From assembly GCA_001953115.1 (NCBI GenBank), contig LSSL01000374.1, positions 8,347 to 37,662 of the forward strand: a stretch of DNA of 29,316 bases, in the 5' to 3' direction. The number at the start of each line of letters is the position of its first letter. Position 1 is the stretch's first letter. A model generated the notes under the pieces. It ran no database searches, was not told the origin of the DNA, and saw only the letters and a list, made by a program, of their open reading frames with translations. The translations under genes were made by a program, and so were the position numbers. Shown here one piece after another: positions 1 through 10,000 of this stretch. Source of the DNA: Smittium mucronatum (taxonomy: Eukaryota; Kickxellomycota; Harpellomycetes; Harpellales; Legeriomycetaceae).

Positions 1-918
1 TCGAAAGTTTTATTTTCTTCCATAAATAATTATTCATGACTTTAATGCTATTGTGTTATATACATGATATAGAATATAATAAATATTTTATAGCCCTACT
101 TAGACTCTAATATATTAATACATCATTAAACATAAAAAATATATAGATGGCATTTTCTCAGTTAAAGTTTGTTCCTGGTTTTAGTTTATTATTATTAAGC
201 TTGAATTTTTTTTCCTAAAACACCACTATTTTTTGGTGTCAGGACTATTGACTTACTGCAAATTTCACATACTAGATCAACCAACTATTTTTCATAATTA
301 AGATTTTTTGTGCAAATAGAAACTGTTAGTTTTCCTAAAATACATAAATTTACGTCCATGTCTTAATATTTTATTCCAATTTATCAAAAAGTAGGTGAAA
401 TATTCAGCAGGTGAAACTTAAATAGGTCAATAGTTACGTCGCCCTATTTTTTAGATTTTTTATAATAATTGAATCCAAAAAAATTGGTATATAGACTTTG
501 AGATGGTCGAGAAAAAAAATCAAATTTCCGGAATGTTATTTATTTACCCCTATTTTTTTCAGATTTTCATACAATCATTTTCATATTTTATTGGTTAAAT
601 GGTCAGATTTGCATTAATGCGGTAATATTTTCAGTTTTTCAAAAAGAATTCAGATTTGCGCCTAAAATTGCAGGCTTTGAAAAGATTTTTCAGGTTTATA
701 ATGTTTAACCCTAAACAAATTTTATGCTCAAGACTACAAAGTACAGTTTGTGTATATTATTATCATCATTTTTCAGCATATGTAAATATATATATTGGCT
801 GGACTTAATATGTCTCTTATTATCTTATAATATTAATTAATCATCGCGCCAAAGAGCTAGATTAATTCTAACATTATAATCAAATGGGATACATATTATG
901 CCAATTCAAATTAGACAA
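1..918. other. AT-rich non-coding left flank
   Basis: No open frame or recognisable protein homology was seen on either strand. The sequence is AT-rich with homopolymer runs. A 9-bp inverted match (ACTATTGAC at 244-252, GTCAATAGT at 426-434) is the only internal structure noted and could be chance. This stretch lies beyond the 3' end of the decayed DIRS element, so it may include that element's terminal sequence, but no matching terminal repeat was found. Confidence 0.5.
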
Positions 919-3660
919 TCAAATACGTAAATTTTTTCGTAGAATCTCTTGTGAATCAATAGATGTATAAAAAATTGAATATTTTGACCAAAAGACGTGG
1001 GAAAATATTTCATCTGCGGATACAGAATAATTAGCCACCAGAGTAACCCCGATCTATTGATCCTTTGTTATCATTGTATCCAGGTTGTGATTAATTAGGA
1101 ACAAAATATTTTGATGCATCTAGTAATAATATTTGCATAAAGAGGCTTTTCTCTGCCGCTAATTAATTTGATGTTTTTTTTTAATATTCATAGTGTATTC
1201 TTTATCTATGTAGTAGGAAAAAAGCTGTGTGAAAACTTTTCTTTATGAAAAGTGCAAGCCCTTATCGAAAAAAGTATAAGGACAGAGCGAGAGTTTATCT
1301 GAAATGGCTTCTCGACCAAGAGTCCGCTTAGCTTTTCCTTTGGTGCTATTATTGCCAAGTAGAGTATTCTATTTAAATCTCGGATATTAGAATCTTCTAT
1401 AAAGTGAATTTTTCTGGTTCTGAGAAATATCGCTACCACTAAAATTCAACAAGGAATAAAGGTGAGATTTTTACCTAGCAGTTCTTCGGTCAGTCCTCAT
1501 TCACTAAATTTTCTTGATTATGGAGTTTCGTAGATCTAAGATCTCATGAGTTATCATATAAAAAATCCTTCCAAAGATTTCAGAAAATCTGAGAACATAA
1601 GCTTGTTGACTATCTCCTCTGAGATTTAAGTCAGAGTGATTATTACATATTTTTAGACTCTTATCGTATCTGTGTTTAATTTTTATCTCTTTAATAACTC
1701 TTCAGACAATTTGTTATTTGAATCGCACATATTGGCGCAATGATATCATGACATATTCTCTGGTCTAAAAATGTCTGTTTGGTAGCGCTGTATCCGGATC
1801 GGCATTTAATGCGATGTTCGTTAAGAATAATAAAAAGAATGACGGAAGTTCAGATACCTTGGCCTTTGAGAAAAGTCTGGTGATACTATTAAAGATAAAT
1901 TTCCTGTTCTTGTTTTTAGAGATAGAGGAATTTAATCTTTTTGTATACGGGATTTCATGTTATTGTGCAGAGGAAGAGACTAGGAAACGGAGAGAGAGTT
2001 CATATCTATGAAATTTTTTGCTTATTTCTAAATTAATGTCACTAAAGTTATAGCGATTCAATTTTTGCGTGCCTTCTGTGCCCTCTAAAGTATCGTAATC
2101 TAGGACAGTCATTATTTAGGATTTTTTAATTCTTTCTATTTGAATACAAGTGCATTCCATAATAACTCTATGTTGTCATAAAAACAACCGAATTTACTAT
2201 CATATCTTTTAGTTCTTATTTGAGGTAAAAAGATCCACATTGTATGAACCATAGATCGTGTTCAGTGTGTTTAAGGTTTTCTGAAATCGGTAAAAATCTG
2301 TCTGGGCAGTCTTATTAATCAGCGGGTCAGCTAGGCTCAGCATTGACGAAAAATATGTCACTTGTGGTCGAGTATTGGTACTCAGATATTATGATCAAAC
2401 CTCTTCTGATTTTCCAAGTATTTAGGTAAAGAGGTTTCCCTTGAATTTTCTCACATAAGAGAGTGTGTTTGTGTCGTTCAAGTAGATTAAAACTGATCGT
2501 TTCACAGCGCTGTTGAGATTGAGTGTATATAGAAATGTGAGAATTCCCTTTCAGTTTTTGTGCATGTTTGTATCATACTGTTTCCATGATCCCGAGTATG
2601 TTTGAGATCCCACAACCATACCTCAGGTAGAGTCTAGTCAAGAACAAGAGAATATTTCACGAAAACAGTCGATTATTTTAGAAAAAAAGGTTCTGGGTGG
2701 CTGGTTTCATGGAATCACTGTCGGAAATTATTATTATGAATGATCAAGTAAATTATTCACAAGTTCCAATAACCGGTTGAGAATAAGATGGCCGGGGAGT
2801 ATGGCAATAAAAATTAAACGTATTACCCTAATAAAGTTCTGCAGACATCTCAATTCTGTCTGGTAAGATTCAGCAACTCACTGACCTCTTTTCATATATC
2901 CCAGATGTTGGTATATGGCAATTGAGTGATTTTTCTCTGTTTTTTATTACCATATCTAGATGTGTAATAAACTGGAATGGGAACTTATAAAACTTTCTCA
3001 TCTTTAAACTTGGATTCAAACCCTATGAGCTTGTATTATACCTAACGTGTGATAAATACACGTTCATTCTTGGGAGCTCCCATGATTAACGTATCTTCCA
3101 GATAAGCTGAGACTCGCTTCCCGTACAATCAGACTGTTTCCAGTACAGGTCGAAAAATATTGATGAAGACCTATTTTTTTTAGTGATAGTCCAAATATCA
3201 GGACGTGAAACAGAAAGACTAAGCCATTACAAAGAAAATGGAAGTATTTTTGGCACATTTTGTACACCAGAATAAGCATGAACGTATCCTGGAGGTCTAT
3301 AGAAGTCAAGGAATCCATTTGACCGATCTTTCTGCAGAATGATGAAAATTTATTTTCGTTAAACTTTTTCTCTTCTACGTTTAGTTTGGGCTTGGTGGTC
3401 TAATAATTTTCTGAAAACTCTGGTATTATTTGAGAACGTGTAAAGCTGGCTGTAGAAGCCAGTAAACTGGGGCTGTATATCCTCTATGGCCAGATTCGAA
3501 AGAAAGGATGCAACTTTGACCATAAGAACTTTTTTGGCCTACCGTCCCAGCTTCTTTTTGAAAAAATTACTAATCCGACGTCCGAAAGTTTATATATATG
3601 AAAGTGATTCCGAATACCCTCGAAACTATATTTCGAACCCTACAGCTTTCCGTTATCTAT
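919..3660 (-). pseudogene. DIRS-like pol relic: reverse transcriptase, RNase H, tyrosine recombinase
   Basis: Reading the minus strand downwards: a motif like GFYSQLYTF near 3450, then TSIDLQDTFMLI and CQKYFHFLCNG at 3230-3310, which is the RT palm. The active-site region reads SAYLEDTLIMG, with the catalytic box as YLED at 3093-3104 instead of YxDD. RLLELVNNLLDHS follows near 2750-2800. RNase H-like text includes YSGSWKQYDTN near 2580, and VDLFTSNKN appears near 2230. The recombinase gives VAIFLRTRKIHF and LAIIAPKEK at 1310-1440, then SADEIFSHVFWSKYSIF near 970-1020, ending at a TGA at 919-921. The box around the catalytic histidine (HVFW) and one arginine (FLR) survive. The second arginine box (family form RALGATLAAN) reads Q-stop-IGVTLVAN. 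Stops and frameshifts occur roughly every 50-100 codons, so there is no functional product. Confidence 0.87.
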
Positions 3661-3717
3661 GACCAGGAAGCTTTAAGTACATCTTGGAAACCTCGTAATG
3701 GATGTCTCTTTTAGTCT

Positions 3718-4440
3718 CTAATGAGACCCCCTCCCACGATTGAGACACCTTCCGCGAAAATTTGACATTCGGTTGAACATCTTGTTTGAGGAGCTGGAAT
3801 CTAAGGTGGATGCAGCTTTTGTGCTTGGTTTCGTAGAATTATTTCTGCTTTAAGAATACTTTGTGATCATATTTTGTTGGAGCTTGCGAAGGAGTTGAAT
3901 TCTCTGCATTTTAATCACTGATTTTTTTATGATGAGGGTGTCTAACGCCTCTGGATTATATAGCGGTCTTGTTTCCAACTCTGTCAGCTCATTGGGCTAT
4001 CTAAAAAGTTTCATTCATCTGTGAAAGTTATCTAACCTCGTCTGTGTTACGTTTTTCATTATTTCAACTAGGAGAGTTCTCGTAGTGTTGGCTAAAAAAA
4101 CATCAGGATCGTCAGAAATATTCAATCCTGGAATTCCCTGGATTCTATGGAAGACCATGTAATCGATATATTTTGCTGCCAGGCTAAAGCCAACTGTAAT
4201 CCATACAGAACAGAATCATTCTTTTTTTAAAGTGATCTACACTGTATCGTTATGCACAGAAAGAGTATAGTTCATAGAGCTATTCCAGGAAAAAGGGTGC
4301 ATTTTAATCATGCGATATTCTTCGGTTAACGTGGGCCTGGAGATGTTTTCTCCATTCGATGGGAGTGCATTTGTTGATTCGGTATAGAATGTGTGATCGA
4401 TGCAGGAATCCTTGTAGTAACGTAAGGGTTTCCTGGATCT
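3718..4440 (-). pseudogene. DIRS-like gag relic
   Basis: The minus strand upstream of the RT relic reads TLTEEYRMIK near 4320-4340. It continues with IDYMVFHRIQGIPGLN and SDDPDVFLANTTRTLL (about 4075-4175), VTQTRLDNFH, and an Arg/Gly-rich tail (NFRGR, NRGRGS) that stops at TAG 3718-3720. This matches the general form of gag-like proteins of fungal DIRS elements: a helical core with a YxxHRRIQ-type stretch, then a basic Arg/Gly tail that probably binds RNA. At least two in-frame stops interrupt the core (HR-stop-MKLFR-stop-PNE). Identification rests on family resemblance read by eye. The amino end is not defined. Confidence 0.7.
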
Positions 4441-4730
4441 GCTGTAAGATATCTTTCTCTCGGCAGTTGGTTAAAAATTTCATTCAATACCTTAATATGA
4501 TCCTGACTTGATGCAGCCTGAGCTTCTGTCTTTCTTTTCTAGGTCTTATTATGGATTATATAAATTTTGTGTGTAATTTTTTTAAAATCTAAAATCTTCA
4601 TGCTGGAAGAGTACCTTTGCGATAGAAAAAAAGGCGATCAAGATATCTTTAAACTGTACCCCACAGTCTTTATCATAAAACCATTATATTTCAATACTTC
4701 AACATTTCAACATTCCACATTATTTTACTA

Positions 4731-4783
4731 GTTTAGATTTCGGTTTAATTTTACCCAATAAGATTGTAACATTTAATTTATCC
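4731..4783. repeat. Diverged dispersed direct repeat, copy 1
   Basis: Shares about 33 of 48 aligned positions with 6263-6314 in the same orientation. The best-conserved parts are TTAGATTT, then CCAATAAGAT. The 1.5-kb separation brackets unrecognised sequence. It could be the remains of a terminal repeat or of an old short element. AT-rich similarity of this size can arise by chance, so confidence is limited. Confidence 0.4.
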
Positions 4784-5249
4784 TATTTGATATGTAATGC
4801 TCCTAATAGTGAAATATTCTGACATGGTTTAGCAACTTAAGGTATGTGCTTTTCGAAGTTTGATATAATAAAGCTTTGTTCCTAGTTATGCCAATCTTGA
4901 TCGAAAGTAGCGGAGACAAATCTCAGAGATATTTAGGGATGTGACTGCAGAATAGAACCATCTTAAAACCATATAACCGAACCGTTTAAAATACCATGTT
5001 CATTTTCTGTGCACAAGTCCAGTAATAAATATTAATAGGATCTTCAGCGTTAGTAGGAATTTTTAGGGGGGCCAAATATATCAATACTGAATTCGGATAT
5101 TGCAATATTTTTGTTGATCCTGTTAGCACAGGCTCTATCTAGAATCTCAATAGCTTTAAGCAAACAGTTTTTATTGATAAAAAGCTCAAACCCTTGTCTG
5201 AATTTAACCTCAGTCATACACCTATTCAAGCAATATTGGTGGTGGTGAA

Positions 5250-5261
5250 GGGGGGGGGGGG
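5250..5261. repeat. Poly-G run (12 G)
   Basis: An uninterrupted run of twelve G follows a GGT-rich stretch (GGTGGTGGTGAAG). This is striking in an AT-rich region and likely length-variable. Confidence 0.9.
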
Positions 5262-5689
5262 TATATTTGTATATTTCAACCTTTTCCCTCAGGTAATTAG
5301 TAGTTAGCCACACAGAGAAGGTTATTAAATTTAAGACAATAGTTTTTTCTTTGCGTATTTTTCTTTTTCTGACACTTTTTTATTATATTTTTTAACTAGG
5401 TTACCTTTCAATAATTCTCCTTGATACAAAAAAAATAGTTGCTTTAAGATTTCTCTACTTAATATCCCGCCTTTCATACTGCTGGCACCCTTAAAAGAGC
5501 TTGAAAATCCTTGAGCTCATCTAGAGATGCTTGAAATTCAGTAAAAAATTCAAATCCTCTCGATCCATAGAGGAATTGGTTTTGGATCATAATGATTTTT
5601 TTTAATTCTCCTGGAACTTATAACTCCCTATTGAAGAATCTTAGACGGCTTCGGGGGTTTTTGATAGCGGAGTAGATAAGAGTTACTCG

Positions 5690-5711
5690 TATATATATAT
5701 ATATATATATA
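5690..5711. repeat. (TA)n microsatellite
   Basis: About eleven perfect TA dinucleotides in an otherwise mixed-sequence stretch. Confidence 0.9.
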
Positions 5712-6262
5712 GTGTTTCCTAGATTCCACGATCTATTCCGAGGTCAATTAAGATATATAATAGAAGCAGAGTGTCTTTTATTTAATAGACGATAGATTTA
5801 TTCTCTTTAAATATTGCGAGGGTGAACTACAAAGCAGATGTGGCTAGTATTTTATGAAAATGGCTCTCTAAAGCTTATATATTTTTATCTTTCTTCCATC
5901 CTTCAGTAGAAGGGATCAAAAAGATACTCCTTATTAGAGGTGAAAGTTTCTAAAAGGCCCATGATAGAGCTGATGGTTATTATTAGAGTATGGTATGCCT
6001 AAAAAAAGGAATCCATAACCTTTTGCTGCAACCCTTTAAAAAAGGAACTGATCTACCTTATCAGAATGGTATTTAATTATAAATCCTCTGTTTACAATAT
6101 TTTATTTTGAGCAGTATAAATAGAAATACTTATTAGAATCAGTTTTTCTGAATACATTTCAAGTTAAGCAGGGTATCTAAGAGAGAATATATGATATTGG
6201 GTATCATCAACATTTACTTATTATTATATACTTATCGTTCTATACCAAATAATTTTTATTGG

Positions 6263-6314
6263 GCTTAGATTTTCGTTATATTTCATCCAATAAGATGATA
6301 GCACCTTATAAGTC
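6263..6314. repeat. Diverged dispersed direct repeat, copy 2
   Basis: Partner of 4731-4783 in the same orientation. The conserved blocks are TTAGATTTT, then CCAATAAGAT. It sits immediately upstream of the 22-bp duplication and the 38-bp array, so this whole 300-bp segment is repeat-rich. Confidence 0.4.
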
Positions 6315-6325
6315 TCTTTCCCGAT

Positions 6326-6397
6326 TATAATAATTAAATTGGTTTTAATCTTCCAAATTAAGAAAGTGGTAAGAGTATAATAATTAATTTGGTTTTA
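6326..6397. repeat. 22-bp direct duplication, 50-bp period
   Basis: The 22-mers at 6326-6347 and 6376-6397 match at 21 of 22 positions (TATAATAATTAA, one variable base, then TTGGTTTTA). Between them lies a near-inverted CCAAATTAA. The pair ends 12 bp before the 38-bp array begins. Confidence 0.85.
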
Positions 6398-6409
6398 CAA
6401 GAGTTTGTA

Positions 6410-6548
6410 ACAAATTCAGTGATTATTTGATTTTTCACGCAGAATTTACAAATTCCGTGATTATTTGATTTTTCACGCAGAATTTGCCAATTCCGTGATT
6501 TGTTTTATTTTATTTTATTTTTCACGCAGAATTTACAAATTCCGTTAG
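6410..6548. repeat. 38-bp tandem repeat whose unit can form a hairpin
   Basis: Units are 6410-6447 (38 bp), 6448-6485 (38 bp, one difference), 6486-6534 (49 bp, loop expanded by a TTTTA run) and a partial unit 6535-6548. Each unit starts with AAATTCCGTGA and ends with TCACGCAGAATTT. These pair over 11 bp with a two-base CA bulge and leave an AT-rich loop. The third unit keeps both arms although its loop has grown. The array is about 460 bp upstream of the TOG gene's start codon, so it could lie in or near the promoter. Its function is unknown. Confidence 0.9.
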
Positions 6549-7010
6549 AAAAAACAAGTAATAAAGAAATTCTCACAAATTCATTCATTTGCGAAAAATA
6601 GCAATATTATTAGGCCAGTAACATGGCTTGAGGCAGCAATAATTAAGTGTGTAATTGGTTATATTTGTTTTTCTTGAGTTTCTATGCATTAAACAAGATC
6701 AACAATAGCCAATTGCCGGAGATGATTGTAAGCATAAATATGGGAAATCACTTTCGACAACAATGATAGCTAATAAAGACCGAATTGAAAAATGACACCA
6801 GAGAATAAGACAACTGATTCAAAGAAATAAACTTTTCCATACCAAAAAAAACCAAATCCTTAAAGCTGCGGCGCACTCTCTTTGATTTCCCAATTACATT
6901 TTATATAATAATATAGAGCTTTACACTTCAAAAAAGGATTTTTCTATTAGGCTTTTTGCCCATATATAATAAACTTCCAGACTTGTACATGAAAAAACTT
7001 TCACTGCATT
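6549..7010 (+). promoter_or_regulatory. Presumed promoter and 5' leader of the TOG gene
   Basis: No open frame of note occurs between the tandem array and the start codon. TATA-like stretches lie at 6901-6915 and 6961-6970, which would place a transcription start in the last 100 bp before the ATG. No specific factor site was recognised, and AT-rich sequence produces TATA-like matches easily. This is an assignment by position. Confidence 0.35.
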
Positions 7011-7018
7011 ATGACTGA
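6989..7018 (+). promoter_or_regulatory. Nine-codon upstream ORF overlapping the TOG start codon
   Basis: An ATG at 6989 opens a frame encoding MKKLSLHYD that stops at TGA 7016-7018. It is out of frame with the main ATG at 7011 and overlaps it by eight bases. If the transcript starts upstream of 6989, ribosomes must leak past this ATG to make the protein. If the transcript starts later, it has no effect. The transcription start cannot be seen from sequence. Confidence 0.4.
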
Positions 7019-10000
7019 GGAAAATGTAGATTATAGCTCTTTACCGCTTACTACTCGTCTAACACATAAGGTAATAAATATAAGATAATCTATCTGCAAA
7101 TAACTATAGTTCTTTTAGTTTTTCGATACTATATTTTTTTCCTATTTTCAAGGTTTGGAAGGTGCGCTTAGGTGCATATGGTGAAGCTCAAAAAATCTTC
7201 GCCACTTTAGATCCTGAAACTGACTCTCGAACTTTTTCCGATTATGAGCCGTATTTAAAAAAGATGATAACTGATTCCAATGTTGCTGCACAAGAGGCTG
7301 GAATTGCTTCAGTCTTAGTATGGATTGAAAATTCCCCAAACTCTATACAGTAAATATTTATCTTTTGTTTTTATTTATAATTTTTATATTTTAAATCTTT
7401 CAATTTGGAAATCTTCATTTATTAGAGCTAGAGAAGCCATACTCGAAGGTGTCCTTGAAAAATGCCTAGTTTCTACTAGAGCTGGTGTTAAAACAAAAAC
7501 ATTAGATTTATGTTTATTATTATGCGAAATTGATACACCAAACCCAGTCATTGTAAATTTTTCTTTCTTTCATTATCTATTATCTATCTTATATACTTTA
7601 CACTGTCTTAGGAAAAATTATTGCTAGGCTTCGATCTTAAGCAGCCCAAAGCCGTTCTAGCTAGTGTTCAAATTATTACTGAGATAATAAGGTTTGTTAT
7701 TTTAAATAAATTTTCATTTTCTACATCTTTGGAGTTTGTTTTACCTTGTATTCTTCACATTCTATTTGTAGAAATTTCGGAACAAAAGACGTCTCAATTA
7801 AACCTCTCATCAAAAGCATCGTCAAACCACTTACAAATAAAGATGTTTCTATAAGAGGAGAGGTATTTTTTTATCAAAACCTATTTACATTCACCTATTA
7901 AATCAATAGTTTTCTTCTGTTTTTTTTAGGGAAAAACTCTATCTTTAGAACTTTTTCGATGGGTTGGCCCACCTCTTAAACAGATTGTTTCAAATTTGGA
8001 TCCCGTTTTATTTAAGGAGCTTGATTCAGAATTTGACAAACTTCCTTCACAAAAACCCAAACCTTTACGGCTACTCAGGAGTGAGATTGCAAATGAAGTA
8101 GCTGATAATAATTTTCAAATGGATATCGAACCATCTCAAAATAATGAAGAGAGCATTGAAGAGTCTGAAAGTCCGATAGATTCGTGGGAGTTATTTGATC
8201 CGGTTGAAGTTCTCTCCAAAATACCCGATGATTTCAATAGTAAAGCCGTCTCTACAAAATGGAAAGAAAGAAAGGAATCTTTGGAGTTCTTATTAACTCT
8301 ATTAAATAGCCCTAGGTTAGCTGGAGGTCAGTATGATGAACTAATAAATATATTGGCAAGTAGAATAGCGGATACAAATGTTTTAGTTGCAGTTTTAGCT
8401 GCTAATTGTATTGAAAAGTTATCTTCAGGACTCAGGAATGGGTTTTCTTCTTACGCATCTTTAGTTTCTAAGCCTATAATTGAAAGATTGAAAGAAAAAA
8501 AGGCCAATGTTGTACTAGCCTTAAATCAAGCCTTAATATCCGTTTTTCAAAGCTCTGACTGTCAAATAAAAGACTTCATTGATGCTATTTCTCATGGAAT
8601 CTCTCAAAAAAATCCTCAGGTCAAATCTTCTTCTTTGAAATTTTTTTGTGAATGTCTTAAGATGACAAAGGTTAAGCCATCAAAGGGTCAAATCAAGGAG
8701 TATGTAGCATTGTCAAAACCTCTTATAGATGATAGCGACCCTACTGTTAGAGAAGCTTCATTTGAATTTCTTGGAACCTTAATGAAGTTAGTCGGAGAAA
8801 AAAACTTGCAGCCGTTTATCGAAGGGATTGACAAAACCAAAGAACAGAAAGTCAAGCATTTCTTTGAATTAGCTGTTATAAGTTTGCCCGCTCAACCTTT
8901 AGCTAAAACCTTAACCAAAAATTCTAGAAATGGGAATGGAAACAATCCATCGGATCTTAAAAAAATTCCAAGTACCTCCGTTTCCAAAATCGAATCTAAT
9001 AAGTGTGTAATATCCCATAATATTCGAGATTCAGAAGACATTTCGCAGGATTCTGATGCTAAAAATGCACCAAAAATCCCCCCCGCATTGCTTAAAAAGC
9101 TGCAGGCATCAACTAAGTTGGCAGCAGAAAAAAAAGCCGCAAGAGAATCGAATAACGTTTCTAAGGATTTAGGCACTAAAATCCCATTAAAAAAGTTTCC
9201 AGTATCAGCTGATAGAGTTAGTACCGATGCTATCGAATTGGACAGGGATCCCTTAATTTCTCAACCAAATTCCTCTATAGTCTCTACACCTAATTCAGCC
9301 ACTTCTTTATCTTCAGGATCAAAGTTTTTGAATTCTAAACCAGCAGAAGACACTCCTGTTTATAAATTCTCTAACGTTTCAGATTTGGAAGAGGCTCTAG
9401 CTGAATATATTCCTGAAAAAATCGTTATAATGATCAAAAGTAAGGCTTGGAAAGAGAGACTTGAAGGGATGAATCAACTCAAAGACCGTTTTGTTTCAAG
9501 TGATCAATATATCCAGTCGTTAGAACCGGAACTAGTTGTTAGGTTCTTGGGAAAATCCCCTGGTTGGAAAGAGAGCAACTTTCAGGTAACCTCGACTGTG
9601 TTTTCCTTAATCCAATGGATGGCTGAATCTTGTTTTAAATTCAACTCGGGAGCAGCCTCATTATCAATACCTCACTTAACTGAAAAGATAGGAGATATAA
9701 AACTAAGGCTACCTGCAATCAATGCCTTATTTTCTTTCAGCGAAAGATTGGGTTTAAGATTCGTTTTACTTTTCATGACTGAATCATTGTCCAGTCAGAA
9801 ATCTCCCAAAGTTCTTACTGAATGTTTGGGTTTCATCGATCAATGCATCCTGGAGTTTGGTACTCGTGGTGTCTCACTTCGGCCTCTTATTAATTTCGTC
9901 ACTAGCGTTGGACTGGGTAGCAACAACGCCCAAGTCAGGTCTAAATCTGTAAATCTAATGGGAACCCTTTATAGATACATCGGAAAAACCATTAATGGAT

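Larger units (their letters stand above)
919..4560 (-). mobile_element. Decayed DIRS-like (tyrosine recombinase) retrotransposon
   Basis: Translating the minus strand with several frame changes gives, in order, a gag-like region, reverse transcriptase, RNase H and a tyrosine recombinase. This is the layout of DIRS-order elements, which use a tyrosine recombinase in place of an integrase. Every module carries frameshifts and stops, so the copy is dead. It is visibly more GC-rich than the surrounding DNA (24 of 60 bases in the line at 3661). The right boundary is approximate because gag similarity fades above about 4440. Inverted terminal repeats and the internal complementary region expected of an intact DIRS were not found. 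The domain order argues strongly for DIRS over Ty3 or LINE families. Confidence 0.85.
4561..6325. other. Non-coding stretch with microsatellites, no recognised gene
   Basis: The longest open stretches are on the minus strand: 87 codons at 5050-5313, and about 40 codons at 5470-5575 containing FEFFTEFQASLDELKDFQALLR. Neither resembles a family I know, neither has a convincing start, and stops surround them. They could be the last traces of another gene or of sequence upstream of the DIRS gag. The 5050-5313 frame crosses a 12-G run, which argues against a live gene. Confidence 0.45.

Noticed and set aside
1814..2011. 65-codon plus-strand open frame
   Set aside because: It is antisense to the tyrosine recombinase part of the DIRS relic, and its sequence is explained by that element.
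6410..6548. Possible CRISPR-like array
   Set aside because: The units are directly adjacent with no unique spacers, in a eukaryotic context. It is a tandem repeat.
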